NCBI GenBank assembly: GCA_035286585.1
Contig: DATEDC010000067.1
Location: forward strand, 1 to 64,000
From: DSOS01 sp035286585
GTDB lineage: Bacteria > Chloroflexota > Anaerolineae > Anaerolineales > UBA4823
Direction of reading: 5' to 3'
Length of the DNA: 64,000 nucleotides
Shown here: positions 18,859 to 27,246 of the stretch, one piece after another
Position numbering within the stretch: the first letter of the stretch is position 1
Layout: the number at the start of each line of letters is the position of its first letter
Notes under the pieces: model-generated
What the model saw: only the letters and a program-made list of their open reading frames with translations
What the model was told of the DNA's origin: nothing
The model's database searches: none
Program-made: the position numbers and the translations under genes

Positions 18859-19893
18859 TTACAAGCTGCGGAGGATCTCTCTCACCAGGCCGGGACCCCG
18901 GTAGACCAGCCCGGTGTACACCTGCACCAGGGTCGCCCCGGCATCCAGTTTTTCGCGGGCATCCTGCGCTCCCAACACCCCGCCCACCCCGATAATCGGC
19001 AGCCTATCCCCGGTGCGGGCATAAATCTTAGCCACCATATCGGTGCTCAACTGGCGCAAAGGCAGCCCGCTCATGCCCCCAGCGCTTGCCGCCCAGGCGC
19101 AGCTTTCGAAAGCCTTCGGCTCCACGTTCTCCCGGCTGACCGTCGTATTAGTGGCGATCACCCCATCCATGCCCGTCGTCAGCACTGCCTGCAGGGCGTC
19201 ATCCAGCTCGGCGTCGCTGAGGTCGGGAGCCAGCTTCACCAACAGGGGCGGGCAGCCCTTTGACCGCTCTGCCAGGTCTCTCCCCCGCTGCGCAAGCTGG
19301 GCGAGCAGCTCTTCCAGGGCGTGGCGGGCTTGCAAGCGGCGCAGCCCAATCGTATTCGGGGAGCTGACGTTCACCACCAGGTAATCCGCCAGGGGCGCAC
19401 ACTGCTCCAGCAGCTCCAGGTAGTCCTGGGCAGCCGCCTCGAGCGGCGTATCTGTATTCTTTCCCAGGTTGATCCCCAGGCGGATGCCGGCTGGCCGTTT
19501 ACCCTGCACCTGCCGCTGTAAATAATCAGCCCCCTGGCTGGGAAAGCCCATTCGGTTGACCAAAGCCATTTCTTGCGGCAGGCGCGCCAGGCGCGGGTGT
19601 GGGATGCCTGCTTGCGGTCTGGGCGTGACCGTCCCGACCTCGATGTGGCTGAACCCCAGGCAGGCCAGCCCACGCCAGGCGCGCCCATCTTTGTCATAGC
19701 CGGCTGCCAGGCCAACCGGATTCTTAAACTTCAACCCAAAGGCGCAAACTGGCTTATCTTCAGCGGCAAACCAGAGGCGCACGGCAGCCGCCAGGGGCGG
19801 CAGCCTGCCAACCAGGCGCAAGAGGCTCAGCGTGAGCGCGTGCGCACGTTCGGGCTCCAGGCGAAATAGCAGCCCTCTGAGGACAGGGTACAT
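18859..19893 (-). CDS. pyrD: dihydroorotate dehydrogenase, class 2 (quinone)
   Basis: This 344-residue flavoprotein oxidises dihydroorotate to orotate and passes electrons to membrane quinone. Class 2 is indicated by the N-terminal helical extension (LRGLLFRLEPERAHALTLSL) and the catalytic Ser177 in VNVSSPNT; class 1 uses Cys. FMN-site features include NPVGLAAGYDKDG, VGTVTPRPQ and the C-terminal GVGGV. It is the last gene of the pyrimidine operon, 49 bp after pyrFE. Confidence 0.96.
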   Translation of the reverse strand: MYPVLRGLLFRLEPERAHALTLSLLRLVGRLPPLAAAVRLWFAAEDKPVCAFGLKFKNPVGLAAGYDKDGRAWRGLACLGFSHIEVGTVTPRPQAGIPHPRLARLPQEMALVNRMGFPSQGADYLQRQVQGKRPAGIRLGINLGKNTDTPLEAAAQDYLELLEQCAPLADYLVVNVSSPNTIGLRRLQARHALEELLAQLAQRGRDLAERSKGCPPLLVKLAPDLSDAELDDALQAVLTTGMDGVIATNTTVSRENVEPKAFESCAWAASAGGMSGLPLRQLSTDMVAKIYARTGDRLPIIGVGGVLGAQDAREKLDAGATLVQVYTGLVYRGPGLVREILRSL

Positions 19894-19942
19894 TTGGTCT
19901 CAATCCCAGGCAGGCATGTTTTGAACGCCGATCATTCAAGCG

Positions 19943-21424
19943 CTACGGTTCATCGTTGGTGCTTTGTCCCAAAAAGGCGCGCACGGCGGAAATCTGCGCG
20001 GCGGGCACGCTGCCTTTCGCTTCCCAATAATCCAGCAAGTGAGTCAAACTAAACACTGCCAGCAGGCGCAAACCTGCCTGCGCCAGCGCCTGCGCAGCTC
20101 CCGACTGCCGGTCGATCAAGACCACCACTTCCGAAATCTGCAATCCGGCGCGGCTCAATCTCTCGATCGCTTCGAATTTACTGCCGCCGGTTGTGGTTAA
20201 GTCATCGATCACCACGGCGCGCTCGCCAGGGACAAATGCGCCTTCGATCTCAGCTTTCGTGCCGTAGGTTTTGACCTCCTTGCGCGGGTAGATCAGCGGC
20301 CAACCACCCAGCAGGCTGATCGCAGTGCCAATTGGCAGGGCGGCATACGGCAGCGCCGCCAGGCGATCAAACCGCAACCCCTCCAGGATGGGTAGATATG
20401 CCCGGGCAACCCGCAGCAGCAAGTCAGGGTGGGCAACGAGCTGGCGCAGGTCGAGGTATACAGGCGATTGCAGGCCGGATTTCAAGATGAAAGGCCGGTC
20501 GGGGCTGGCAAACTTGACGCAGCCAAGGGCGAGCAGCTCGTCGGCTATAGCCGCCAGGAAGGGATCGTCTTCGATCCTCGCCTGGTAAGCCCACTGGTGA
20601 GCGGTCTTGGGCTCCGGCAGGCTCAAGTAGGTCTGCCGCTCACGCTCGATCTCCGCCCGCAAATTTTCCGCCGCCTGGCGAGGATTGGCGGATCGCGCAA
20701 TCCCGCGCGAGACGGAGAGCAGCAGCCCCAGCCCATCCTGGCGCAGCCCGGCCTGGAGGGCGAGTTTCAAATCGCCGCCCTGGGCGCCCACACCCGGCGC
20801 CAGAATCCACAGTCCGGGAGCCAGCTCCCGGATGCGCCGGAGCGCCTCCAGGTGCGTGGCGCCCACCACCAGGCCCAGGTTACCCTTCTGATTCCACGCC
20901 TGGGCCAGTAGCGCGACCTGCTCGTAAACTAAACGCGGACCCTTCTCTCCCCAGGTGCGCAGGTCCTGCAGGTCTGCCGAACCAGGGTTGGAAGTTTTAC
21001 ACAGTACGAAAACCCCACGCGCGGGGTCTTCCAGGAGAGGCGCCAGGGCGTCGTAACCCAGATATGGGTTAGCCGTGATGGCATCCGCTCCCAGCACCTC
21101 AAAGGCCGCTCTGGCATAAGCCTCTCCCGTGGAGGCGATATCGCCTCGCTTGGCGTCCAGGATGACTGGCGCGCCCTGCGGTGCGGCAGCAATAACCTCT
21201 TTCAGGGCGAGCATCCCCTCGGGACCCAGCGCCTCGAAAAAAGCGACATTAGGTTTGAAGGCGGCAGCCAGATCAGCCGTCGCCTCCATCAGCCGCAGGC
21301 AGAAATCACGCGCTGCCCCGGGGGTCGGAGTTACCAGGTCATCCGGGTGGGGGTCAAGCCCCACGCAGAGCAGCGAGCTAATTTGCCTGGCCCGATTCTC
21401 CAGATGAGTAAAGAATGAATCCAT
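19943..21424 (-). CDS. pyrFE: bifunctional OMP decarboxylase / orotate phosphoribosyltransferase
   Basis: This 493-residue fusion carries out the last two steps to UMP. Residues 1-280 are a type 2 orotidylate decarboxylase (VGLDPHPDDL, catalytic VILDAKRGDI with Asp90, Lys92 and Asp95). Residues from about 290 are orotate phosphoribosyltransferase (ILKSGLQSPVYLDLR; PRPP motif VVIDDLTTTGGSK). The order is decarboxylase first, the reverse of animal UMP synthase. It sits 16 bp after pyrB and 49 bp before pyrD. Confidence 0.95.
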   Translation of the reverse strand: MDSFFTHLENRARQISSLLCVGLDPHPDDLVTPTPGAARDFCLRLMEATADLAAAFKPNVAFFEALGPEGMLALKEVIAAAPQGAPVILDAKRGDIASTGEAYARAAFEVLGADAITANPYLGYDALAPLLEDPARGVFVLCKTSNPGSADLQDLRTWGEKGPRLVYEQVALLAQAWNQKGNLGLVVGATHLEALRRIRELAPGLWILAPGVGAQGGDLKLALQAGLRQDGLGLLLSVSRGIARSANPRQAAENLRAEIERERQTYLSLPEPKTAHQWAYQARIEDDPFLAAIADELLALGCVKFASPDRPFILKSGLQSPVYLDLRQLVAHPDLLLRVARAYLPILEGLRFDRLAALPYAALPIGTAISLLGGWPLIYPRKEVKTYGTKAEIEGAFVPGERAVVIDDLTTTGGSKFEAIERLSRAGLQISEVVVLIDRQSGAAQALAQAGLRLLAVFSLTHLLDYWEAKGSVPAAQISAVRAFLGQSTNDEP

Positions 21425-21440
21425 TTGACCGTTACACGCC

Positions 21441-22433
21441 TCACGCCTTGCCTAAAACCATCGCCAGCAGAGCCATGCGGACGTACAGGCCGTATTCCAT
21501 CTGGCGGAAGTAGGCGGCGCGCGGGTCTTCATCCACTTCCATGCTGATCTCGCCGACTCGCGGTAAGGGGTGCATGACGATCATCTGCTCCTTAGCCCGC
21601 CTCAGAGTATCCGGCATGATCACGTAAGCCCCCTTCACGCTCTCGTACTCAGCCTGATCGCCAAAACGCTCTTTCTGCACACGGGTGACGTAGAGCACGT
21701 CCGATTCTGGCAGCATGCCATCCAGCCCAGCGGACTCTGTTTGGGAAATACCGTTTTCATTCAGCTCGGCGATAATTTCCGCCGGCATGCGCAGCACATC
21801 CGGTGAGACGTAATTCAAGCGGATATTGTAAAGAGAAAGCAGGCGCGCCAGAGAGTGGACCGTGCGCCCGTATTTCAAATCTCCCAGCATGGTGACCACC
21901 AGCCCATCCACCTCCCCGAGCTCTTCGACGATGGTGAACAGGTCAAGCAGCGCCTGCGTGGGGTGTTCTCCAACGCCATCGCCGGCGTTGATGATCGGCT
22001 TGCGAGCGTAGCGAGCCGCCAGTGCAGAGGCGCCCACCTCGGGATGGCGCAGCACGATCACATCCGCGTAGCACTCCAGGGTGCGCACGGTATCCGGCAG
22101 GGATTCGCCCTTGGATACGGACGAATAGCGCACTTCATTAATAGGGATGACGCTGCCGCCCAGGCGCTCCATCGCCGAGGTAAACGAGGAGGAGGTGCGG
22201 GTGGAGGGCTCGTAGAACAGGTTCGCCAGGATCTTGCCTTTCAGCAGGTCGAAAGTGCCCACGCGCTGCACCATCTCGCGCATTTCATGGGCCACGCCGA
22301 AGATATACTCCAGATCATTGCGGGAGAACTGTTTTACGGAAATGATATCGCGCCCATAAAACGGAGAACTGCGCTGGTCGCCAAAGGGCAGGTAGGGGTT
22401 TTCAACTCGGGTTGGGGGTATATAGGTCGCCAT
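21441..22433 (-). CDS. pyrB: aspartate carbamoyltransferase catalytic chain, CAD-like
   Basis: This 330-residue enzyme condenses carbamoyl phosphate with aspartate. Carbamoyl-phosphate motif [12 protein letters not shown], the SKGES loop, [10 protein letters not shown] and HPLPR are all present, so it should be active. From memory the sequence resembles the transcarbamoylase domain of eukaryotic CAD more than Bacillus PyrB. Examples are [25 protein letters not shown] and [15 protein letters not shown] precedes the ATG. No regulatory chain pyrI is present. It is 39 bp downstream of pyrC. Confidence 0.95.
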   Translation of the reverse strand: MATYIPPTRVENPYLPFGDQRSSPFYGRDIISVKQFSRNDLEYIFGVAHEMREMVQRVGTFDLLKGKILANLFYEPSTRTSSSFTSAMERLGGSVIPINEVRYSSVSKGESLPDTVRTLECYADVIVLRHPEVGASALAARYARKPIINAGDGVGEHPTQALLDLFTIVEELGEVDGLVVTMLGDLKYGRTVHSLARLLSLYNIRLNYVSPDVLRMPAEIIAELNENGISQTESAGLDGMLPESDVLYVTRVQKERFGDQAEYESVKGAYVIMPDTLRRAKEQMIVMHPLPRVGEISMEVDEDPRAAYFRQMEYGLYVRMALLAMVLGKA

Positions 22434-22472
22434 AATCTCTCCTAATATTTATTATCAAGTAAGCAGTTACGA

Positions 22473-23585
22473 TTACTTTGCCCGCAGGTCCCTTCCATAA
22501 CCGGGTGGGGCCAGCACCTGGCCATCCCGGTAAGCCTCCTGGCCGCGGAGCACCACGCGCAGCACCCTGCCGCGCGCCTGCCAGCCCTCAAACGGAGTCC
22601 AGGCGCAGCGTGAGATCATCCGTTCGCCGCGAATCTCCCAGCAGGCGCCGGCATCGACTTCAATCCAGGTTTCGGGCTGCTCCGGCAGGTGAAAGATGCG
22701 CTGCGGGTTAACGTGCATCCGGGCGACCAGATCATCCAGGGTGAGGCGTCCGGCATGCACGGCGCTCAAAAGCAGCGCTAAGGCGGTCTCCAGCCCCGGA
22801 AAGCCGGGGGGCGGGTTGGGCCCATCTTTCTCGGCCAGCGTATGGGGGGCGTGATCCGTAGCGAAGCAATCGATCACCTCCAGGTTATCCCACAGGGCTT
22901 GCCGGTCGGCGGCGGAGGCCAGAGGTGGGCGCACCTGGCTGCGCCCTTCGCCCAGGGAGGGGATGTCTGCCTCGCTCAACAGCAGGTGATGAGGCGTCAC
23001 CTCACAGGTGACCTTGAGACCTTTCTCCTTGGCAGCTCGAATCAGCAAAATCTCCTCACGCCGGGCAACGTGAGCCAGGTGTACTGGCCGGTCATAGAGG
23101 GCAGCCAATAAGATCACGGCTGCCAGGGTGCGGCCTTCGGCGTGGGCGACAATTGGCAGGTGAGGCGGCCAAGCGACGAAATGCGCCATCCACAGCGCCA
23201 TATCATCCAGGCGCAGTTGCCCGTAGGTCTGATCCAGGTACATTTTCAACCCGGCTGCTCGGGGAGCCAGCCCGGCGAGCACGGCCGCGTTGTCAGGTCC
23301 AGCGCCCAGGTACTGAGCGTAATCGCAGCGGGCTTTGCGCCGCGCAGCGCCCTCAGCCAGCGCAAACGCCTCGGCATCGATAATGGGCGGCTGAGTGTTA
23401 GGCATTGCCAGCACAGCCGCAAAGCCGCCCGCCAGGGCAGCCGCAGTGCCGCTATCCCAGTCCTCTTTGTGCATGGCGCCAGGTTCGCGCAGGTGGACGT
23501 GCGGATCGATCAAACCGGGAAGTCTCACTACTGACCGCCAGTTCCCTGTGCCGCGCCGGTCAAGCACGCCACCAGCAGCGGGCAA
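22473..23585 (-). CDS. pyrC: dihydroorotase, CAD-type
   Basis: This enzyme of up to 370 residues cyclises carbamoyl aspartate to dihydroorotate. Metal ligands are visible: [10 protein letters not shown], the Lys of AAGLKMYL (carboxylated in the family), [25 protein letters not shown] and FATDHAPHT. The protein starts right at the HxH strand and lacks the roughly 45-residue N-terminal beta-sandwich part of most bacterial PyrC. The C-terminus [16 protein letters not shown] is CAD-like. The TTG start at 23585 sits in the T-tract of a hairpin with no SD. GTG 23528 (MRLPGLID) or GTG 23567 are credible alternatives. Confidence 0.93.
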   Translation of the reverse strand: MPAAGGVLDRRGTGNWRSVVRLPGLIDPHVHLREPGAMHKEDWDSGTAAALAGGFAAVLAMPNTQPPIIDAEAFALAEGAARRKARCDYAQYLGAGPDNAAVLAGLAPRAAGLKMYLDQTYGQLRLDDMALWMAHFVAWPPHLPIVAHAEGRTLAAVILLAALYDRPVHLAHVARREEILLIRAAKEKGLKVTCEVTPHHLLLSEADIPSLGEGRSQVRPPLASAADRQALWDNLEVIDCFATDHAPHTLAEKDGPNPPPGFPGLETALALLLSAVHAGRLTLDDLVARMHVNPQRIFHLPEQPETWIEVDAGACWEIRGERMISRCAWTPFEGWQARGRVLRVVLRGQEAYRDGQVLAPPGYGRDLRAK

Positions 23586-23612
23586 AAAAATAGAGCCGCT
23601 GGGGCTCTATTT
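23584..23612 (-). terminator. terminator-like hairpin directly before pyrC
   Basis: On the minus strand AAATAGAGCC and GGCTCTATTT form a 10-bp stem with a 5-base loop, continuing into a tract of seven T (plus positions 23584-23590). The tract ends at the pyrC start region. It could terminate surE transcription or act as an attenuator of the pyrimidine operon. Confidence 0.75.
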
Positions 23613-23620
23613 GGGGGGCT

Positions 23621-23665
23621 AAAAAGCGCCCACTGGACCGAGTGTCCCGGGGCGCCGGCTTTTTG
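23621..23665 (-). promoter_or_regulatory. second leader hairpin before pyrC
   Basis: On the minus strand GCGCCC pairs with GGGCGC, with an inner GGAC/GTCC stem and a five-base loop. It is flanked by AAAAA and TTTTT that can extend the stem. It lies 9 bp upstream of the pyrC-proximal terminator hairpin. The loop side reads GGTCCAGTGGGC, loosely like a PyrR-binding element, but the match is not exact. Confidence 0.5.
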
Positions 23666-23780
23666 GGGGTGCAAAATATAAGTACCTCATCTCGCCCGAT
23701 TTTACGAGTCTTTCCGATTCTGTCAAGACCACAGGGAATATTTTAAGAGTTTTCTTAGCTTACCGGCGGGGAAAACCCGC

Positions 23781-24548
23781 TCAGGACCACTCCCAAAGGC
23801 GCATGCTCTCCAAAGCGCTGTGGGCGGTCAGATCGAGTTGGACCGGCGTGACGGAGACATATTTTTCCGCCAGCGCGCCGAAGTCGGTGCCCTCTTCCGG
23901 TACGCCGGTGGGGGCGTCGCCGCCGATCCAGTAATACGGGCGGCCGCGCGGGTCCTGCCGGCTGACCAGCAAATCTCGGTAAACACGCAGCCCCTGGCGA
24001 GTGACCTTTATCCCCTGGATCCCCTCATCGTGCACGTAGGGGACGTTGACATTCAGCAAGATGCCCTTTGGCAGCCCTTTCTCCAATACCCTGGCGGAGA
24101 TTTTGCGCGCCACCCGGGCTGCGGTGCTGTAATCCAATAACCCCAGGTGATTCTCAGGCGAATCGAGTGAGACGGCGATACCCGCCAGCCCCCAGATCGC
24201 CGCTTCCATGGCGGCAGTGACCGTGCCTGAATAGGTCATATCGTGCCCCAGGTTGGCATTGGGGTTGATCCCGGATACAACCAGGTCAACATTACTCTCC
24301 AGCAGACCCAGCACTGCCAGGGCGACGCAGTCCGAAGGGGCGCCGTCCGTAGCCAGCGCCGGGGTGCCATCAGCCAGCTCAACATTCTTCACCCGCAGCG
24401 GGCGGTGGAGGGTCTTCACATGCCCCGAGGCCGACCAGTTCCGGTCGGGCGCCAGGATAGTCACCCGTCCCAGCGAGCGCATTTCCTGCGCCAGGGCAAG
24501 CAATCCAGGGGCGGTAACTCCATCATCGTTGGTTATTAAAATATGCAT
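23781..24548 (-). CDS. surE: 5'/3'-nucleotidase SurE
   Basis: This 255-residue metal-dependent phosphatase acts on nucleoside 5'- and 3'-monophosphates. The N-terminal ILITNDDGVTAPGL carries the metal-binding Asp pair. APDRNWSASGH, SGINPNANLGHDMTYSGTV and AAMEAAIWG are the family signatures. The length is standard. It lies about 195 bp upstream of pyrC on the same strand, with two hairpins between, so it is probably a separate unit. Confidence 0.95.
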   Translation of the reverse strand: MHILITNDDGVTAPGLLALAQEMRSLGRVTILAPDRNWSASGHVKTLHRPLRVKNVELADGTPALATDGAPSDCVALAVLGLLESNVDLVVSGINPNANLGHDMTYSGTVTAAMEAAIWGLAGIAVSLDSPENHLGLLDYSTAARVARKISARVLEKGLPKGILLNVNVPYVHDEGIQGIKVTRQGLRVYRDLLVSRQDPRGRPYYWIGGDAPTGVPEEGTDFGALAEKYVSVTPVQLDLTAHSALESMRLWEWS

Positions 24549-24588
24549 AGGCTATTTGATCTTCAGGGGTTAAAATTCTTCGCACTAT

Positions 24589-24605
24589 CCGGTGTTAAAC
24601 ACCGG
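24589..24605. promoter_or_regulatory. 17-bp palindrome between surE and the divergent gene
   Basis: CCGGTGTT-A-AACACCGG is a perfect inverted repeat centred in the short intergenic region. A possible -10 TATTAT follows at about 24611. The placement suggests an operator, but a cruciform or hairpin role cannot be excluded. Confidence 0.4.
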
Positions 24606-24654
24606 CCTGGTATTATAACTGGAATGCATCTCGATCTGCACAGGAGAACTTGCG

Positions 24655-25461
24655 ATGAAATTGCAAATGAAGCGCCCATTTGGAATGCTGCTCGTTCTGG
24701 TTGGCACACTCAGCCTGGTCTTAAGCCTCTTTTGTGCGTCCCAGGTCTGGCGCCTGCGGCTGCCCTTCCAGGAAGGCCTGCTGAACGGCTTGGAGCTGAT
24801 CGATAGCACCCTGGAAGCCACCACCGGGGCGCTCGCGCTGGCTCACGATTCTCTAAACGCCGCCAGCAGCAGCGCGGACACGCTGGCAGCCTCAGTAGAG
24901 ACCTTGGGGAAATCGCTGCAAGACACCACACCCCTGCTGAAAACCCTGGCGACCCTGGTGGGCGAAGATTTTCCCCAAACGATCGGCACAGCCAAAACCT
25001 CCCTACAATCAGCCCAGACCAGCGCCCGCCTGATCGACAGCGTGCTCCGGGCGTTGACCTTTTTCAACCGCGATCTGTACAACCCACCTGTACCGCTGCA
25101 TACCGCTTTGAGCCAGGTGTCCTCCAGCCTGGACGGCCTGCCGGGATCCTTTGCCACGATGGAGGCCAGTCTGGTTGCCACCAACCGCAACCTGACCCTG
25201 GTTGAAGAGGACGTGACCCGCATCGCGGCCGATATCGAGCTGATCAACACCAATTTGAAGGCGGCAGAGGAAGTGATCGCGCAATACCAGCAGGTCCTGG
25301 CGAAAATCACCCCTGAAATTGGCAAGCTCGAGAGCATGATCCCCCGCTGGGTAACCTGGCTGGCCTACTCCGGCGTATTCATCTTCTTCTGGCTGGGGCT
25401 TGCCCAGATCAGCCTGATATTGCGGGGCTGGGAACTGGCGTTTGGCATGCGCAAAGAGTAA
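24655..25461 (+). CDS. two-TM coiled-coil membrane protein
   Basis: This 268-residue protein has a membrane segment near 8-28. A long, mostly helical stretch (about 45-235) is rich in Ala, Ser, Thr and Leu with heptad character, interrupted near 135. A second membrane segment lies at about 231-252. The topology recalls chemoreceptor-like or membrane-spacer proteins, but no signalling domain is visible. GGAGAA precedes the ATG. I do not recognise a family. It stands alone between surE (divergent) and the cytochrome genes (convergent). Confidence 0.75.
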   Translation: MKLQMKRPFGMLLVLVGTLSLVLSLFCASQVWRLRLPFQEGLLNGLELIDSTLEATTGALALAHDSLNAASSSADTLAASVETLGKSLQDTTPLLKTLATLVGEDFPQTIGTAKTSLQSAQTSARLIDSVLRALTFFNRDLYNPPVPLHTALSQVSSSLDGLPGSFATMEASLVATNRNLTLVEEDVTRIAADIELINTNLKAAEEVIAQYQQVLAKITPEIGKLESMIPRWVTWLAYSGVFIFFWLGLAQISLILRGWELAFGMRKE

Positions 25462-25522
25462 TTAAATAAACAGGCCCCACTTTTCTGCCGGAATCGAGCG
25501 GGGCAGCCCAGGCGAAAAAACC

Positions 25523-26359
25523 TTACCGGGTTGGTCTTCTGGTCTGCACCAGAACAGCTACTGCAACCAACAGGGCAAACAAAAGCACCGCGATAATGAC
25601 TCCGCCCCAGCCAGATAGCCAGGAGAGGGCGCTAGAAGTGGTTCCGGGCTGGACCGGCTGTGTCACCGTGCTGGCGACAGGCAGCGTCAGGATATACGAC
25701 ACCAGGTCAGCGATGTCCTCCTCGCTGAGCGGCCCACCATTAGCCAAGCCCCAGGCTGGCATGGGAGAGCCCTCGATCCCATTAGTGATCACGCTCTCCA
25801 GCCTCAAATCCACCCGAATGGCAGACCAGACGCGCCCCAACGTGGCGCCCACGCGGCCCTCGCCGTTAGGTCCATGGCAGACGGCGCAGTTTTGCTCGTA
25901 GAGCAGCGCCCCCCGGTTGGGATCGCCAGCCACATTCGGGAGGGGCGTAATTACCGGGCGAGGTCCAATCGTTGGGGTGGGCGGGATAAAGCGTGGGCCG
26001 CCGGTCTCCCAGCTCAGGATATAAGCCACCAGGGCATCGATCTCTTCTGAGGACAGCGGGCCGCCATTCGCCTGGCTCCAGGCTGGCATGGGAGAGCCGG
26101 CTATGCCGTTCTCTATCGTCGCCTTCACGCGCAGGTCAGGCCGGATCGAAGGCCAGTTTTTCGCCAGAGTGGTACCCACCCGCCCCTGGCCGTCCTCGCC
26201 GTGACAAACCGCGCAGTTTTCGGCGTACAGTCGCGCGCCCAGCTCGAGCTGCTCCTGGTTGGGTTCCTGAGCGCGCGCCATCTGGATGCCGGTCACCAGG
26301 ATCAACAAACCAACGACCGCCAGCCACCCAAGGGATCGAATTCGAACCGGGGATCGCAT
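25523..26359 (-). CDS. membrane-anchored diheme cytochrome c (double class I domain)
   Basis: About 278 residues with an N-terminal signal or membrane segment and two similar cytochrome c modules. Heme motifs are CAVCH near 49 and CAVCH near 158. Each is followed by a SPMPAW axial Met and a GGPLS.EEID helix. A Pro-rich linker joins them, and a membrane segment lies near the C-terminus. The two modules are internal duplicates. GAGG precedes the chosen ATG; a GTG at 26371 would overlap the previous stop. It probably carries electrons from the Rieske/cytochrome b complex. Confidence 0.9.
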   Translation of the reverse strand: MRSPVRIRSLGWLAVVGLLILVTGIQMARAQEPNQEQLELGARLYAENCAVCHGEDGQGRVGTTLAKNWPSIRPDLRVKATIENGIAGSPMPAWSQANGGPLSSEEIDALVAYILSWETGGPRFIPPTPTIGPRPVITPLPNVAGDPNRGALLYEQNCAVCHGPNGEGRVGATLGRVWSAIRVDLRLESVITNGIEGSPMPAWGLANGGPLSEEDIADLVSYILTLPVASTVTQPVQPGTTSSALSWLSGWGGVIIAVLLFALLVAVAVLVQTRRPTR

Positions 26360-26367
26360 TATTTTCC

Positions 26368-27213
26368 TCACTTGAAGGTCAGCATATAGGCGATGATATC
26401 GGCTGCATCCTGGGCGGTTAAGGTGCTTCCAAAAGTGGTCGGCATCAGCGTATCCAGGTATCCCTCAACCACGTAGGCTTTGGGTGAAACGATCGATTCC
26501 AACAGGTATTGCCCGGCATCTGTGGCTGATCCAGTGTAATCAGCCTGCGCGATCCGCAGCGCGGCGCGTTCAGCCATCCCAGGCGTAGATCCGCTGGGCG
26601 CCCAAGCAGGTCCAGTGGCTGTACTGACGTGGCAGCCCACGCAGCCCTTGGCAGTCGCCAGTGGCTCTCCGTTGGCGGGATCTCCCACCGGCAACGAGAT
26701 GGTGATATCAGTCCCCACCGGCGGCCCCGCCAGCACACCTTCCTCCCTGCGGTCTGGGGCGGTTGATTCCCAGTTCATGATGAAGGCAGCAATGTTGCGA
26801 ATCTGGTCGGCGCGCAGCGGCCCGGCGTAGTCCTCAGACCAGGCCGGCATGGCCGGGACGCCCTGTCCGGCGTACTGCTCCGGACGGGTGGAGGTCATCC
26901 GTCCGCTTGAGACCGTGGCGACGATATAATCTTCCAGGCTTCCGCTCCAACCCACCTCCTTCATCCGCTCGGCGAAGAAGTATTTGTCATTCAGCGGCGG
27001 GCACAATCCGAGCACTCCCTCTCCTTGGGGTCCGTGGCATTCATCACAGTTAATATCGTAAAGCTCTGCCCCAACTTCGATTGCTCTGGCTTGCTGCTCT
27101 CGCTCCAGGAGCGCCATGCGCTCTTCTTCTCCCAGACCATATACGACGAGCAAGGCGCCGGTCACCAGCACCAGGAGCGTACCTAGAAATATTTCAATCT
27201 GCACACGAGACAT
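26368..27213 (-). CDS. membrane-anchored diheme cytochrome c
   Basis: This 281-residue protein has an N-terminal membrane anchor (about 8-26) and no other membrane segment. There are two heme c motifs, CDECH (56-60) and CVGCH (191-195). The first module is class I-like with AMPAW as Met ligand. The second sits in a separate domain after a Pro-rich linker. It follows cytochrome b by 33 bp and is probably the cytochrome c1-equivalent of the complex. Confidence 0.9.
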   Translation of the reverse strand: MSRVQIEIFLGTLLVLVTGALLVVYGLGEEERMALLEREQQARAIEVGAELYDINCDECHGPQGEGVLGLCPPLNDKYFFAERMKEVGWSGSLEDYIVATVSSGRMTSTRPEQYAGQGVPAMPAWSEDYAGPLRADQIRNIAAFIMNWESTAPDRREEGVLAGPPVGTDITISLPVGDPANGEPLATAKGCVGCHVSTATGPAWAPSGSTPGMAERAALRIAQADYTGSATDAGQYLLESIVSPKAYVVEGYLDTLMPTTFGSTLTAQDAADIIAYMLTFK

Positions 27214-27246
27214 AGTATTGGCTATCCTCCTGTAATGGAGCTGGCT

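Noticed and set aside
23698..23726. TTGACA on the minus strand upstream of pyrC as a sigma-70 promoter
   Set aside because: The -10 at 17 bp reads AAAATC, and the better TATATT is about 40 bp away, so no acceptable promoter pair forms.
25462..25522. Possible bidirectional terminator between convergent genes
   Set aside because: Only a 5-bp GCCCC/GGGGC stem with a large loop and no T tract.
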